A DNA stretch of 64,000 bases from Azospirillum brasilense (lineage in GTDB: Bacteria; Pseudomonadota; Alphaproteobacteria; Azospirillales; Azospirillaceae): positions 186,001 to 250,000 of the forward strand of contig NZ_QOKV01000003.1 of assembly GCF_008365405.1 (NCBI RefSeq), read 5' to 3'. The notes below the pieces were generated by a model. It made no database searches, was not told the DNA's origin, and worked only from the letters and a program-made list of their open reading frames with translations. Position 1 is the stretch's first letter; each line of letters starts with the position of its first letter. This document shows positions 25,814-32,883 of this stretch, piece after piece. Position numbers and translations under genes: made by a program.

Positions 25814-25969
25814 CGGTGCCCGTCCCTGGAGCCTGTCCCTTTGCCATGTCCGCAAAGGCGTTCAACAGGCTCCAGTTTCGCCGATTTGCGCACGGAAGGC
25901 CAGAGGCAGGCAAAAAGCGCTTTTTTGCCTGCCGATCACGGCCCTTTGCCGATCACGGGGGTGTCACGC

Positions 25970-27373
25970 TCACACCGCGCGGCTGTGCTTCCCGGCGCCG
26001 GTGGACAGGTAGGTGTCGAAGCGCGCGGCGACGATGCGCATCAGCGGGCGGGCGGGTTCCGGCACATGGACGCGGCGGCCCTCCACCACGGCGACCCCGT
26101 CGGCCACCAGATCGGCCATGGCCTCCAGGTCGGCGTCGAAGGTCCCGGCGGCCAGCCCATGGGCCTCGGCCACCGCGCCGACGTCCACCGACAGGTCGCA
26201 CATCAGCCGCACGATCAGGTCGCGGCGCAGCCGGTCGTCGGCGGTCAGCGTCAGCCCCTTGCCGGTCGGGAACCGCCCGGCCTCGACGGCCTGGGCGTAC
26301 TGGTCGAAGGGAACGGCGTTCTGCACATAGCCCTGCGGCAGCGCCCCGATGGAGGAGGCGCCGAAGCCCAGAAGCACCTCCGCGTCGTCGGTCGTGTAGC
26401 CCTGGAAGTTGCGGCTGAGCCGCCCCTCGGCCTGCTGGATGGCTAGATCGTCGTCGGGCCGGGCGAAATGGTCGAGGCCGATGGGCTGGAAGCCGGCGTC
26501 GGTCAGCACCGCGGCGATGGACGCGAACTGCTCCCACCGGCCGAGCGTGCCGGCGAGCGCCGACTCGTCGATCTTCTTCTGGTGCGTCTTCATCCACGGC
26601 ACATGGGCGTAGCCGAAGACCGACAGCCGGTCCGGCGCCATGGTCAGGGCGATCTCCGCAGACCGCGCAACGCTCTCCACCGACTGGTTGGGCAGGCCGT
26701 ACATCAGGTCGAGGTTGATGTGGCGGATGCCGTTGGCGCGCAGCCATTCCAGCGTCTGCTCGGTCTGCTCCCGCGGCTGGATGCGGTTGATGGCCGCCTG
26801 CACCGAAGCGTCGAAATCCTGCACGCCGAGCGAGGCGCGGTTGACCCCGGCGCGGCCCAGCGCCTCGGCCATCTCGCGGGTCAGGGTGCGCGGGTCGATC
26901 TCCACCGCGATCTCCGCGTCCGGCGTCACGTCGTAGCGCTCGCGCAGCAGGGCGATCAGCGATTCGAAGTCGTCCGGCGCCATCATGGTCGGGGTGCCGC
27001 CGCCGAAATGGATGTGCCGCACCCGCAGCCGTCCGGAAATACGGTTGGCGACCATGCCGATCTCGCGCCGGAGATGGCCGAGATACTCGGCGATGGGGGC
27101 GTAGCGGGCGACGATTTTGGTGTGGCAGCCGCAGTACCAGCACATCTTCGCGCAGAAGGGCACGTGGAGGTACAGCGACCCCGTGTGGACCGCCGTGTCC
27201 AGCTCCGCCAGCCAGTCCGCGTAGCGCTCCGCCCCCACGGCGGCGGTGAAGTGCGGCGCCGTCGGGTAGCTGGTGTAGCGGGGCACCCGCAGCCCGTCGT
27301 ACTTGGCGAGCAGGGCGGCGTTCAGCGGGGCGGTCGGGGCGGTGGCGCAGGCCACGGGGGAGATCGCGTTCAT
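25970..27373 (-). CDS. hemN: Oxygen-independent coproporphyrinogen III oxidase
   Basis: A 467-aa radical SAM enzyme that decarboxylates coproporphyrinogen III to protoporphyrinogen IX without oxygen. The iron-sulphur motif is C-x3-C-x2-C with the HemN-type fourth cysteine (CAKMCWYCGC near residue 72), and GGGTPT near 123 is the SAM-binding glycine motif. N-terminal PRYTSYPTAPHF is the family hallmark. The ATG at 27373 is preferred. An FNR-type box lies 36 bases upstream, matching the known anaerobic control of hemN. It forms a functional pair with hemA at 7111, 19 kb away. Confidence 0.97.
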   Translation of the reverse strand: MNAISPVACATAPTAPLNAALLAKYDGLRVPRYTSYPTAPHFTAAVGAERYADWLAELDTAVHTGSLYLHVPFCAKMCWYCGCHTKIVARYAPIAEYLGHLRREIGMVANRISGRLRVRHIHFGGGTPTMMAPDDFESLIALLRERYDVTPDAEIAVEIDPRTLTREMAEALGRAGVNRASLGVQDFDASVQAAINRIQPREQTEQTLEWLRANGIRHINLDLMYGLPNQSVESVARSAEIALTMAPDRLSVFGYAHVPWMKTHQKKIDESALAGTLGRWEQFASIAAVLTDAGFQPIGLDHFARPDDDLAIQQAEGRLSRNFQGYTTDDAEVLLGFGASSIGALPQGYVQNAVPFDQYAQAVEAGRFPTGKGLTLTADDRLRRDLIVRLMCDLSVDVGAVAEAHGLAAGTFDADLEAMADLVADGVAVVEGRRVHVPEPARPLMRIVAARFDTYLSTGAGKHSRAV

Positions 27374-27408
27374 GGCGGGGAGGATCGTGCAGACCGCCTT
27401 CCACCGCT

Positions 27409-27422
27409 TTGACACAAGTCAA
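27409..27422 (-). promoter_or_regulatory. FNR/FixK-type box upstream of hemN
   Basis: TTGAC-ACAA-GTCAA is the same palindrome as upstream of hemA with a different centre. A GATCCT hexamer sits at the class II distance downstream (29.5 bases from the centre). This would place the transcription start within about one base of the ATG at 27373 and imply a leaderless mRNA. Confidence 0.7.
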
Positions 27423-27454
27423 GCGTTCGAACGTCCGCCCGTCTGGCCGGCCCG

Positions 27455-27880
27455 TCAGTTGGGTGCGGCCAGCCGGTTCTCCAGATGCTCCAGCAGCAGG
27501 TTCAGATTGCGGCGGTTGGCCTTGAAGCCGATGTCGAAGAGGGCGCCGACCACTGGGACCGAGCCGCCGGCCCAATCCACCGCCATGTTGGCGACCATGC
27601 GGGCAATCAGGCTTTTCGGAAGGTCGAAGCGGGCGGCCTCCATGACGATGTAGGCGGCCACCACGGTGGTCGCCGTGCTGCCGGCGACCGGGACCAGCGC
27701 GGCGATGCCGTCCAGCCCGACGGGGATGCGCGTGCCGGGAATGCGCCAGCGCGTGTCCATCAGCCGGGTCAGCCGGCGCAGCCGCTCCAGCCTGTTCAAG
27801 TCGATATGGATGACCGGCGGCGCCGTGGCGACGCCCGAGAGGGTGGAGGCGGGCGCGGGACGCGTGCGGATGTCGCTCAT
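27455..27880 (-). CDS. DUF4112 membrane protein
   Basis: A 141-aa protein with the DUF4112 pattern: LTRLMDTRWRIPGTRIPVGL, GLDGIAALVPVAGSTATT, then VGALFDIGFKANRRNLNLL. Two hydrophobic segments lie around residues 55-85 and 95-115. Function is unknown across the family. The N-terminal 25 residues are polar and variable. It lies upstream of hemN on the same strand, but the FNR site and hemN promoter fall between them, so it need not be co-transcribed. Confidence 0.8.
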   Translation of the reverse strand: MSDIRTRPAPASTLSGVATAPPVIHIDLNRLERLRRLTRLMDTRWRIPGTRIPVGLDGIAALVPVAGSTATTVVAAYIVMEAARFDLPKSLIARMVANMAVDWAGGSVPVVGALFDIGFKANRRNLNLLLEHLENRLAAPN

Positions 27881-28412
27881 GGGGCTTCACCGGTGCAGGA
27901 AAGCCGCCGTGGGGAGCCGCCGGAGGAGGGAGCCGTGGGCGGAGCCGGTCGGGCGTGTCGGGTGAGCAACCCGCGGCTGTGCCCCGCGGTTCCCGGCCTA
28001 TCTCCATCGGGTGCCCGGCACCACGGACGCGTTCACAGTCCGGGCGGGGCCGCCGTCATAGGGATGAGCGGGCGGATAATCGGGCAGATGATCAGGCGGA
28101 CGCAGGGTCATTGTCCGAAAGGAGGGGAAACTTGCCGGAGCGGATGCGGCGATTGGACGCGCGATGTGGACTCGCTGGAGGCTAAATGTTTGACGCTTCT
28201 GGGAATTGTCCGGTGTGGCCGAGCTTTTTTGGCATCGGTCGGACAGCCATATGCCGAAGGCCTCTCTGGTCCGAGCCGCCCCAAAGGACAACAATGGTGC
28301 GCGCACGTTGGGACTAAAGACCGAAAAGAACCGAACGGGCACCCGCTCCACAGGGTGATGGGCAGGGCACCGGACATCGGAAAAAACAGGTCGGGAAAAA
28401 GGGAGGATCACC
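27881..28412. other. Intergenic region with an imperfect stem and a marginal ORF
   Basis: This 530-base spacer holds the divergent promoters of the DUF4112 and zinc-ribbon genes. An imperfect stem pairs TGTCCG (28207-28212) with CGGACA (28240-28245) around a T-rich loop. An ORF of 43 codons at 28186-28317 has a good GGAGG in front, but its product (Trp-, Pro- and Arg-rich) does not look like a conserved protein. I do not call it a gene. Confidence 0.35.
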
Positions 28413-28649
28413 ATGACCATGCTTTATTGCGCCTGCTGCGGACAGCCGTTCCGCCGCAGTTCGTTGCGCGGGCCGGCGCCGCTCTATTGCTCACGCGATT
28501 GCCGCCGCCAGATCGAGGTCCGTCGCCGCGTCTGGGCATCGCGGCAAACGTCGGAACGGACGGCCGCCACGTCGCGGGCGCCAGTGGTTCCGGCCGGTGC
28601 GGGTGCCTTCCAACAGGGGGGGATGGTGTGGGAGCGCGCCTCCGCCTGA
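28413..28649 (+). CDS. Small zinc-ribbon-like protein, 78 aa
   Basis: The N-terminal 32 residues contain four cysteines as CACCGQPF and YCSRDCRRQ, a spacing that would form a treble-clef or zinc-ribbon-type metal site, followed by a basic helix. The C-terminal half is low-complexity (Ala/Thr/Pro). A strong GGGAGGATCACC precedes the ATG at 28413. Comparable short proteins bind nucleic acids or protein partners; nothing more can be said here. It has a long upstream spacer and is separate from the Tim44-like gene that follows. Confidence 0.7.
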   Translation: MTMLYCACCGQPFRRSSLRGPAPLYCSRDCRRQIEVRRRVWASRQTSERTAATSRAPVVPAGAGAFQQGGMVWERASA

Positions 28650-28787
28650 TCGGGCGCCGCACGCAGTCTGCGCATTTTTTGGCCGGTTTGGTTGTGGCCC
28701 CTCTAAAACGGCAGGGCTGCCATACCATATAGGAGGACGCTACATGATGAGCGTCCCCCTGAACCGAGGGCTTTTCCGAACACGGCC

Positions 28788-29861
28788 ATGATCCAGAAAA
28801 CGCGATCCCCCCGCTCCGTTACCCGCACTCCGGCCCGCGCCTTCGGCGCCGTCGCTCTGGCGCTGGCCGTGGCGCTGACCGCCGGCACCGCCGACGCCCG
28901 CGCCGGCAAGAGCAGTTCCGCGGGCAGCCGCGGCTCGCGCACTTACGAGGCGCCGGCCCAGACCAACACCGCGCCGCGCGCCGCACCGATGGAGCGCTCG
29001 GCCGCCCCGGCCCAGACTCCGGGCGCGCAGCAGCCAGGCATGCAGCAGCCGGGCATGGCCAACCCGGCGGCGGCGCAGCGCGGCGGCTTCTTCTCGCGCG
29101 GCGGCTTCATGCCGGCCCTGATGGGCGGCCTGATCGGCGCCGGCATCGCCGGCATGCTGTTCGGCGGCGGCTTCCTCGACGGGCTGGGCAGCTTCGCCGG
29201 CATCCTGGGCTTCATCCTCCAGATCCTGCTGGTCGTCTTCCTGGTTCGGCTGGCCATGCGCTTCTTCCGCAACCGCTCGGCGGGCGCGGCGCGGCCGGCG
29301 GGCATGGGCGCTCCCAACACCGCCTATGCCGGCCCGAATCCGGGCGTCATGAACCGCGAGGCGGTGGACGCGCGCTCGAACCCGCTGGGTGGTGGCGCTC
29401 GCGGTGGTGCGGCGGGTCCGGCCTCTTCCGGCCGTCCGGGCGTGCGCCGTGACGACGTGGGCATCGGCCCGGCCGACTATCAGGCGTTCGAGCAGACGCT
29501 GGTTGCGGTCCAGACCGCCTACGGCAACGAGGACCTGACGGCCCTGCGCAGCGCCGTGACGCCGGAGATGGCCTCCTACTTCGCCGAGGAACTGGCGGCC
29601 AACAACAGCCGCGGCGTAATCAACCGCCTGTCCGACGTCCGTCTGCTCCAGGGCGACCTGGCCGAGGCGTGGCGCGAGGGCAACGCGGAATACGCCACCG
29701 TGGCGATGCGCTTCTCGCTGACCGACGTGACGGTGGACCGCGCCAGCAACCGCGTGGTCGAGGGCGACCCTAACCGTCCGGTCGAAGCCACGGAAATCTG
29801 GACCTTCACCCGTCCGCGCGGCGGGCGCTGGGTCCTGTCGGCGATCCAACAGGCCGGCTGA
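28788..29861 (+). CDS. Tim44-like domain membrane protein
   Basis: A 357-aa protein. A signal-like hydrophobic N-terminus (about residues 18-38) is followed by a Gln/Pro/Ala-rich stretch with repeated QQPGM units. A glycine-rich transmembrane region comes next (about 105-160: MPALMGGLIGAGIAGMLFGG and a second helix). A C-terminal Tim44/MRPL45-like domain (about 220-357) contains DYQAFEQTLVAVQTAYGNED and ATEIWTFTRPRGGRWVLSAIQ. Bacterial relatives sit in the inner membrane, and their function is unsettled. A good intrinsic terminator follows at 29892. Confidence 0.87.
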   Translation: MIQKTRSPRSVTRTPARAFGAVALALAVALTAGTADARAGKSSSAGSRGSRTYEAPAQTNTAPRAAPMERSAAPAQTPGAQQPGMQQPGMANPAAAQRGGFFSRGGFMPALMGGLIGAGIAGMLFGGGFLDGLGSFAGILGFILQILLVVFLVRLAMRFFRNRSAGAARPAGMGAPNTAYAGPNPGVMNREAVDARSNPLGGGARGGAAGPASSGRPGVRRDDVGIGPADYQAFEQTLVAVQTAYGNEDLTALRSAVTPEMASYFAEELAANNSRGVINRLSDVRLLQGDLAEAWREGNAEYATVAMRFSLTDVTVDRASNRVVEGDPNRPVEATEIWTFTRPRGGRWVLSAIQQAG

Positions 29862-29891
29862 CCACTCTCCACTCCTCAACCGGTCTCGCGA

Positions 29892-29920
29892 GGGGGGCGT
29901 CCGAAAGGGCGCCCCCTTTC
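29892..29920 (+). terminator. Intrinsic terminator of Tim44-like gene
   Basis: The stem GGGGGCGTCC/GGGCGCCCCC closes over a GAAA-type loop and is followed by TTTCGCATTT, 31 bases after the stop codon. Confidence 0.8.
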
Positions 29921-29957
29921 GCATTTCCGGACTCCCCTGGGCGGATGGGACATGATA

Positions 29958-29972
29958 GAACATATCAGGAAC
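29958..29972 (+). promoter_or_regulatory. LexA (SOS) box upstream of imuA
   Basis: GAAC-ATATCAG-GAAC on the + strand is GTTC-N7-GTTC on the other strand, the direct-repeat LexA site known for alphaproteobacteria. It lies 26 bases before the imuA start codon. Confidence 0.8.
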
Positions 29973-29998
29973 ATATACCTGCCCAGCGGAAGCGAGTC

Positions 29999-30808
29999 AT
30001 GCCCGAACTTCCTGTGCCCGAGTCTTGCGTCGGAGCGCCTGCGCCGGACCGGGCGACCGTTCTGGCCGATCTGCGCGCCCGCATCCGGGGCCTGGAAGGG
30101 CTAGGCGGGGAGGGGGCGCGGGTGCTGCCCTTCGGCCTGCCGGACCTCGACGGGGTCTTTCCGGCGGGCGGTCTGCCGCTCGGCTGCCTGCACGAGGTGG
30201 CAGGGGAGGAGCCGGGGGCCGGCACGGCCTTCGCCGCGCATTTGCTGGCCCGCCTCGCCAGCGCGGCGGCGCCCGCGCTGTGGGTCGTGCGCGGGCGCGA
30301 CCTGCACGCCGCCGGGCTGGCCGCCTATGGGCTGACGCCGGACCGGCTGATCGCCGTGCGCGCGACCCGCGATGCCGACGCCCTGTGGGCGATGGAGGAG
30401 GCGCTGCGCTGCAAGCGGCTGTCCGCCGTGCTGGGGGAAGTCGGGGGGCTGGACCTGACGGCGAGCCGCCGGCTGCAACTGGCCGCCGAGTCGTCGGGTG
30501 TGACGGGATTCCTGCTGCAGAGCACCGCCCGCCGCTGCGTGGCGAGCGCGGCGGTCACCCGCTGGCGGATCGCGCCGGCGCCCAGTTGGACGGCGGAACC
30601 GGGCGTGGGCGATCCGCGCTGGCGCGCCGAACTGGAGCGCTGCCGGGGCGGTCGCCTTGGAGTGTGGCTTCTGGAATGGCGTGACGGCGCCCTGGTCCCG
30701 GCGAAGGGGCCGGAACGGGCCATTCCCGCGCCTGCACCCACATCCACCCCGGTTCGGCGTCCGGCACCGGCGTCCGGAAACGGACCGTCCTGGGCCGAGG
30801 TGGCGTGA
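29999..30808 (+). CDS. imuA: ImuA, RecA-like accessory protein of the SOS mutasome
   Basis: A 269-aa protein of the ImuA (SulA/RecA-related) family. It has a RecA-like core with FGLPDLDGVFPAGGLPLGCLHEV near residues 40-60 and ALWVVRGRDLHAAGLAAYG near 95. ImuA works with ImuB and DnaE2 in damage-induced error-prone synthesis. The Walker A loop is not canonical, as is usual in the family. The C-terminal 30 residues are Pro-rich. The ATG at 29999 is chosen over an upstream frame that would run through the LexA box. Here it is transcribed opposite to imuB-dnaE2 and separated from them by four other genes. Confidence 0.85.
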   Translation: MPELPVPESCVGAPAPDRATVLADLRARIRGLEGLGGEGARVLPFGLPDLDGVFPAGGLPLGCLHEVAGEEPGAGTAFAAHLLARLASAAAPALWVVRGRDLHAAGLAAYGLTPDRLIAVRATRDADALWAMEEALRCKRLSAVLGEVGGLDLTASRRLQLAAESSGVTGFLLQSTARRCVASAAVTRWRIAPAPSWTAEPGVGDPRWRAELERCRGGRLGVWLLEWRDGALVPAKGPERAIPAPAPTSTPVRRPAPASGNGPSWAEVA

Positions 30809-30867
30809 TGCGGACGGAAGGACGGGCGGTGATGTCGCTTACCCGACAGCCGCCCGTCGGCTTCCGG

Positions 30868-31038
30868 TCAGTAGTTGGTGGTCCAGTCGGGCAGGGGGTG
30901 CCCGGTTTCGCTATCTGGATCGGTGTGAAGCGGAAAGGGCGCGTCGTCCGCGTAGAGCGGCAGTTGCCGGGCGAATTCCGCCGATTCCTCGGCCCGGCGT
31001 TGCTCCAGCAAGCGGGCGGCCAAATGAGCGGGCAGCAT
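30868..31038 (-). CDS. Small hypothetical protein, 56 aa
   Basis: I recognise no family. The ATG at 31038 is preceded by a perfect AGGAGG seven bases away, which strongly supports translation. The N-terminal half is a charged amphipathic helix (HLAARLLEQRRAEESAEFAR), and the C-terminal half is proline- and acid-rich, ending PLPDWTTNY. It is probably cytoplasmic and may bind a partner. It converges with imuA with a 59-base gap. Confidence 0.65.
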   Translation of the reverse strand: MLPAHLAARLLEQRRAEESAEFARQLPLYADDAPFPLHTDPDSETGHPLPDWTTNY

Positions 31039-31150
31039 GGCAAGCCTCCTTTTGAGCGTCGGGAGAGCCTGGGGAGCGGTCCTGTCGGCCGCCCTCGGCT
31101 CAACCCGTCCTGTGTGTCTGGACGCTATCATGCAAGGTCCAGGCCTCTAA

Positions 31151-31164
31151 GTGATGCAGATCAC
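31151..31164. promoter_or_regulatory. CRP-like palindrome GTGAT-N4-ATCAC
   Basis: A perfect 14-base inverted repeat, GTGATGCAGATCAC, matches the core of the CRP consensus GTGATCTAGATCAC. It lies between divergent genes, 113 bases upstream of the 56-aa gene start and 122 bases upstream of the DTW gene. Confidence 0.5.
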
Positions 31165-31285
31165 GCGTTATGCAAACTTTAATGCGCCCGGTTTCTTTTT
31201 CAGGCCCCGTTTCTTTTTTGAGGCGGGAAGCCCATAGTCCCCGCCTCCCGCTTTTTCCGCCGATGTTCCTTCTCCGAGACCGACC

Positions 31286-31987
31286 ATGCACGCCGAACCC
31301 TGCCCCACCTGCCTAAAACCTATGCATTTGTGCGTCTGCGAGGCGGTGGAGCCGATCGACAACGCCGTCTTCCTGCTCATCCTCCAGCACCCGCAGGAAA
31401 AGCGCGAGACGCTGGGCACCGCGCAGATCACTCACCTCCAGTTCCGGAACTCCGCGCTGAAGGTGGGGCTGAGCTGGTCGAACCTGAAGCGCATCCTGGG
31501 GCGCGAGGTCGATTACAAGCGCTGGGGCGTGCTCTATCTCGGCCCGGTCAAGCAGGGCGCCGCCCCCCTGCCGGAGGTGTCCATCGTGGACAAGGGCGGC
31601 GTCCCGCAGAGGGACAGCGAGCTGGTTCTGGCCGACCTGGAGGGCGTCATCGTCCTGGACGGCACCTGGAGCCAGGCCAAGACGCTGTGGTGGCGCAACC
31701 CGTGGCTCCTGAAGTGCCGCCGCATCGTGCTGAACCCGCAGTTCCGCTCCCTCTACGGGCAGGCCCGCAAGGAGCCGCGGCGCGACAGCGTGTCGACCCT
31801 GGAGGCCGCCGCCTTCCTGCTGTCGCGGCTGGAGGCCGAGCCGGGGATCCTCGACCGCGCGCTGAAGCCCTTCGCGCTGCTGCTGAAGAAGCTGCGTGCC
31901 CCGCGCCCGCGGCCCGTGGCGCCGCCCGGCGCGGAACCGGCGGAACCGATTGCGGATCAGGCCCCGGATCAGGATGGGGCGGAATAA
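31286..31987 (+). CDS. tRNA-uridine aminocarboxypropyltransferase, DTW family
   Basis: A 233-aa protein. It has an N-terminal zinc-type cysteine cluster (CPTCLKPMHLCVC, residues 6-18) and the DTW signature in VLDGTWSQAKTLWWRNP near residue 122. Members such as TapT transfer the aminocarboxypropyl group of SAM to a tRNA uridine (acp3U). The last 40 residues are an acidic Pro/Ala-rich tail not needed for the fold. The start ATG at 31286 gives the cysteine motif at the expected place. It is followed by the 25-aa membrane ORF on the same strand. Confidence 0.87.
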   Translation: MHAEPCPTCLKPMHLCVCEAVEPIDNAVFLLILQHPQEKRETLGTAQITHLQFRNSALKVGLSWSNLKRILGREVDYKRWGVLYLGPVKQGAAPLPEVSIVDKGGVPQRDSELVLADLEGVIVLDGTWSQAKTLWWRNPWLLKCRRIVLNPQFRSLYGQARKEPRRDSVSTLEAAAFLLSRLEAEPGILDRALKPFALLLKKLRAPRPRPVAPPGAEPAEPIADQAPDQDGAE

Positions 31988-32116
31988 TCCGCGTTTCTTC
32001 CGGGATCGCCCTTTCCGGGTAAGCCCCCCTCGACCAGGGCGGCCGCGGCAACCAATGCGCTGTTGCGCTGTTGGGGATTGCATCGGCCGCTCGGGCCTCA
32101 ACCAAGGGAGCGATCC

Positions 32117-32194
32117 ATGAAGGGCGTTTTGCTGTGGCTTGTCGGGATTCCCATTCCGATCATTCTTCTGCTGTATCTGTTCAACGTCCTCTGA
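32117..32194 (+). CDS. 25-aa single-helix membrane micro-protein
   Basis: ATG at 32117 with AAGGGAG seven bases upstream and TGA at 32192-32194. The 25 residues are almost entirely one hydrophobic helix (MKGVLLWLVGIPIPIILLLY and so on) with a positive N-terminus and an internal PIP kink, so it should insert in the inner membrane. I believe close relatives of this pattern occur widely, but cannot verify it. It lies between the DTW gene and the phosphatase gene, 89 bases before the latter, and may be co-transcribed with either. Confidence 0.6.
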   Translation: MKGVLLWLVGIPIPIILLLYLFNVL

Positions 32195-32283
32195 TCGGGC
32201 CCCCGATCGGCTTGACGGCACGGACCGGCGGCGCCACATGCGAACCGCGCCGCCCTCCGCGCGCACGGCAAGAGACGAGGACC

Positions 32284-32862
32284 ATGGCCCGCGATTTCGT
32301 TCCCTTCGGACTGACCGTCTGCGGCATCGAGGAGCTGAACGGCTTCTGCGAGGCCGGCGTGACCCACGTCCTGTCGATCCTCGACCCCGGCCACCCGGAG
32401 CCGACCGCCTTCGGCTCCTACGGCGAGCACACGCGGCTGGAGCTGCGCTTCCACGACATCATCGACCCCTACATGGGCCAGGCCCTGCCGCAGCGCGCGG
32501 ACGTCGAGCGCATCCTGGCCTTCGGGCGCGACCTGATGACCGAGCCGACCGGGGTGGGGGGGCTGCTGGTCCATTGCCACGCCGGCATTTCGCGCTCGAC
32601 CGCCGCCCTGACCATGATCCTGGCCCAGGCCAGCCCCGACCGGCCCGCCGCCGAGGCGATGGCCGCCGTGGTCAACATCCGCCACAAGGCGTGGCCCAAC
32701 CTGCGCATGATCGAGTTCGCCGATGAGATCCTGGAGCGCCGGGGTGAACTGGTCGATGCCGTCCGCGCCCGTCACCGGAGCTACGGCCGGGAGCGTCCCG
32801 ATCTGGTCCAGTTCATGATCGACAACGGCCGGGTGCGCGAGGTCGCGGACCTGATCGACTGA
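32284..32862 (+). CDS. Dual-specificity/tyrosine phosphatase family protein
   Basis: A 192-aa cytoplasmic protein with the C-x5-R phosphatase loop in LVHCHAGISRSTAAL near residue 98 and a possible general-acid aspartate in FHDIIDPYMGQ near 60. The catalytic cysteine and arginine are both present, so it should be active on phosphotyrosine or another phosphoester. The partner kinase is unknown. The C-terminal helices (EFADEILERRGELVDAV) are typical of such small phosphatases. The ATG at 32284 follows an ACGAGGACC ribosome site. It converges with dnaE2 with a 21-base gap. Confidence 0.85.
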   Translation: MARDFVPFGLTVCGIEELNGFCEAGVTHVLSILDPGHPEPTAFGSYGEHTRLELRFHDIIDPYMGQALPQRADVERILAFGRDLMTEPTGVGGLLVHCHAGISRSTAALTMILAQASPDRPAAEAMAAVVNIRHKAWPNLRMIEFADEILERRGELVDAVRARHRSYGRERPDLVQFMIDNGRVREVADLID

Positions 32863-32883
32863 TCTTTCGCCTCCTGCCGCATC

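Noticed and set aside
28186..28317. 43-codon ORF with a good ribosome binding site between DUF4112 and the zinc-ribbon gene
   Set aside because: The product is rich in Trp, Pro and Arg without a hydrophobic core or repeat pattern; a single GGAGG is weak evidence.
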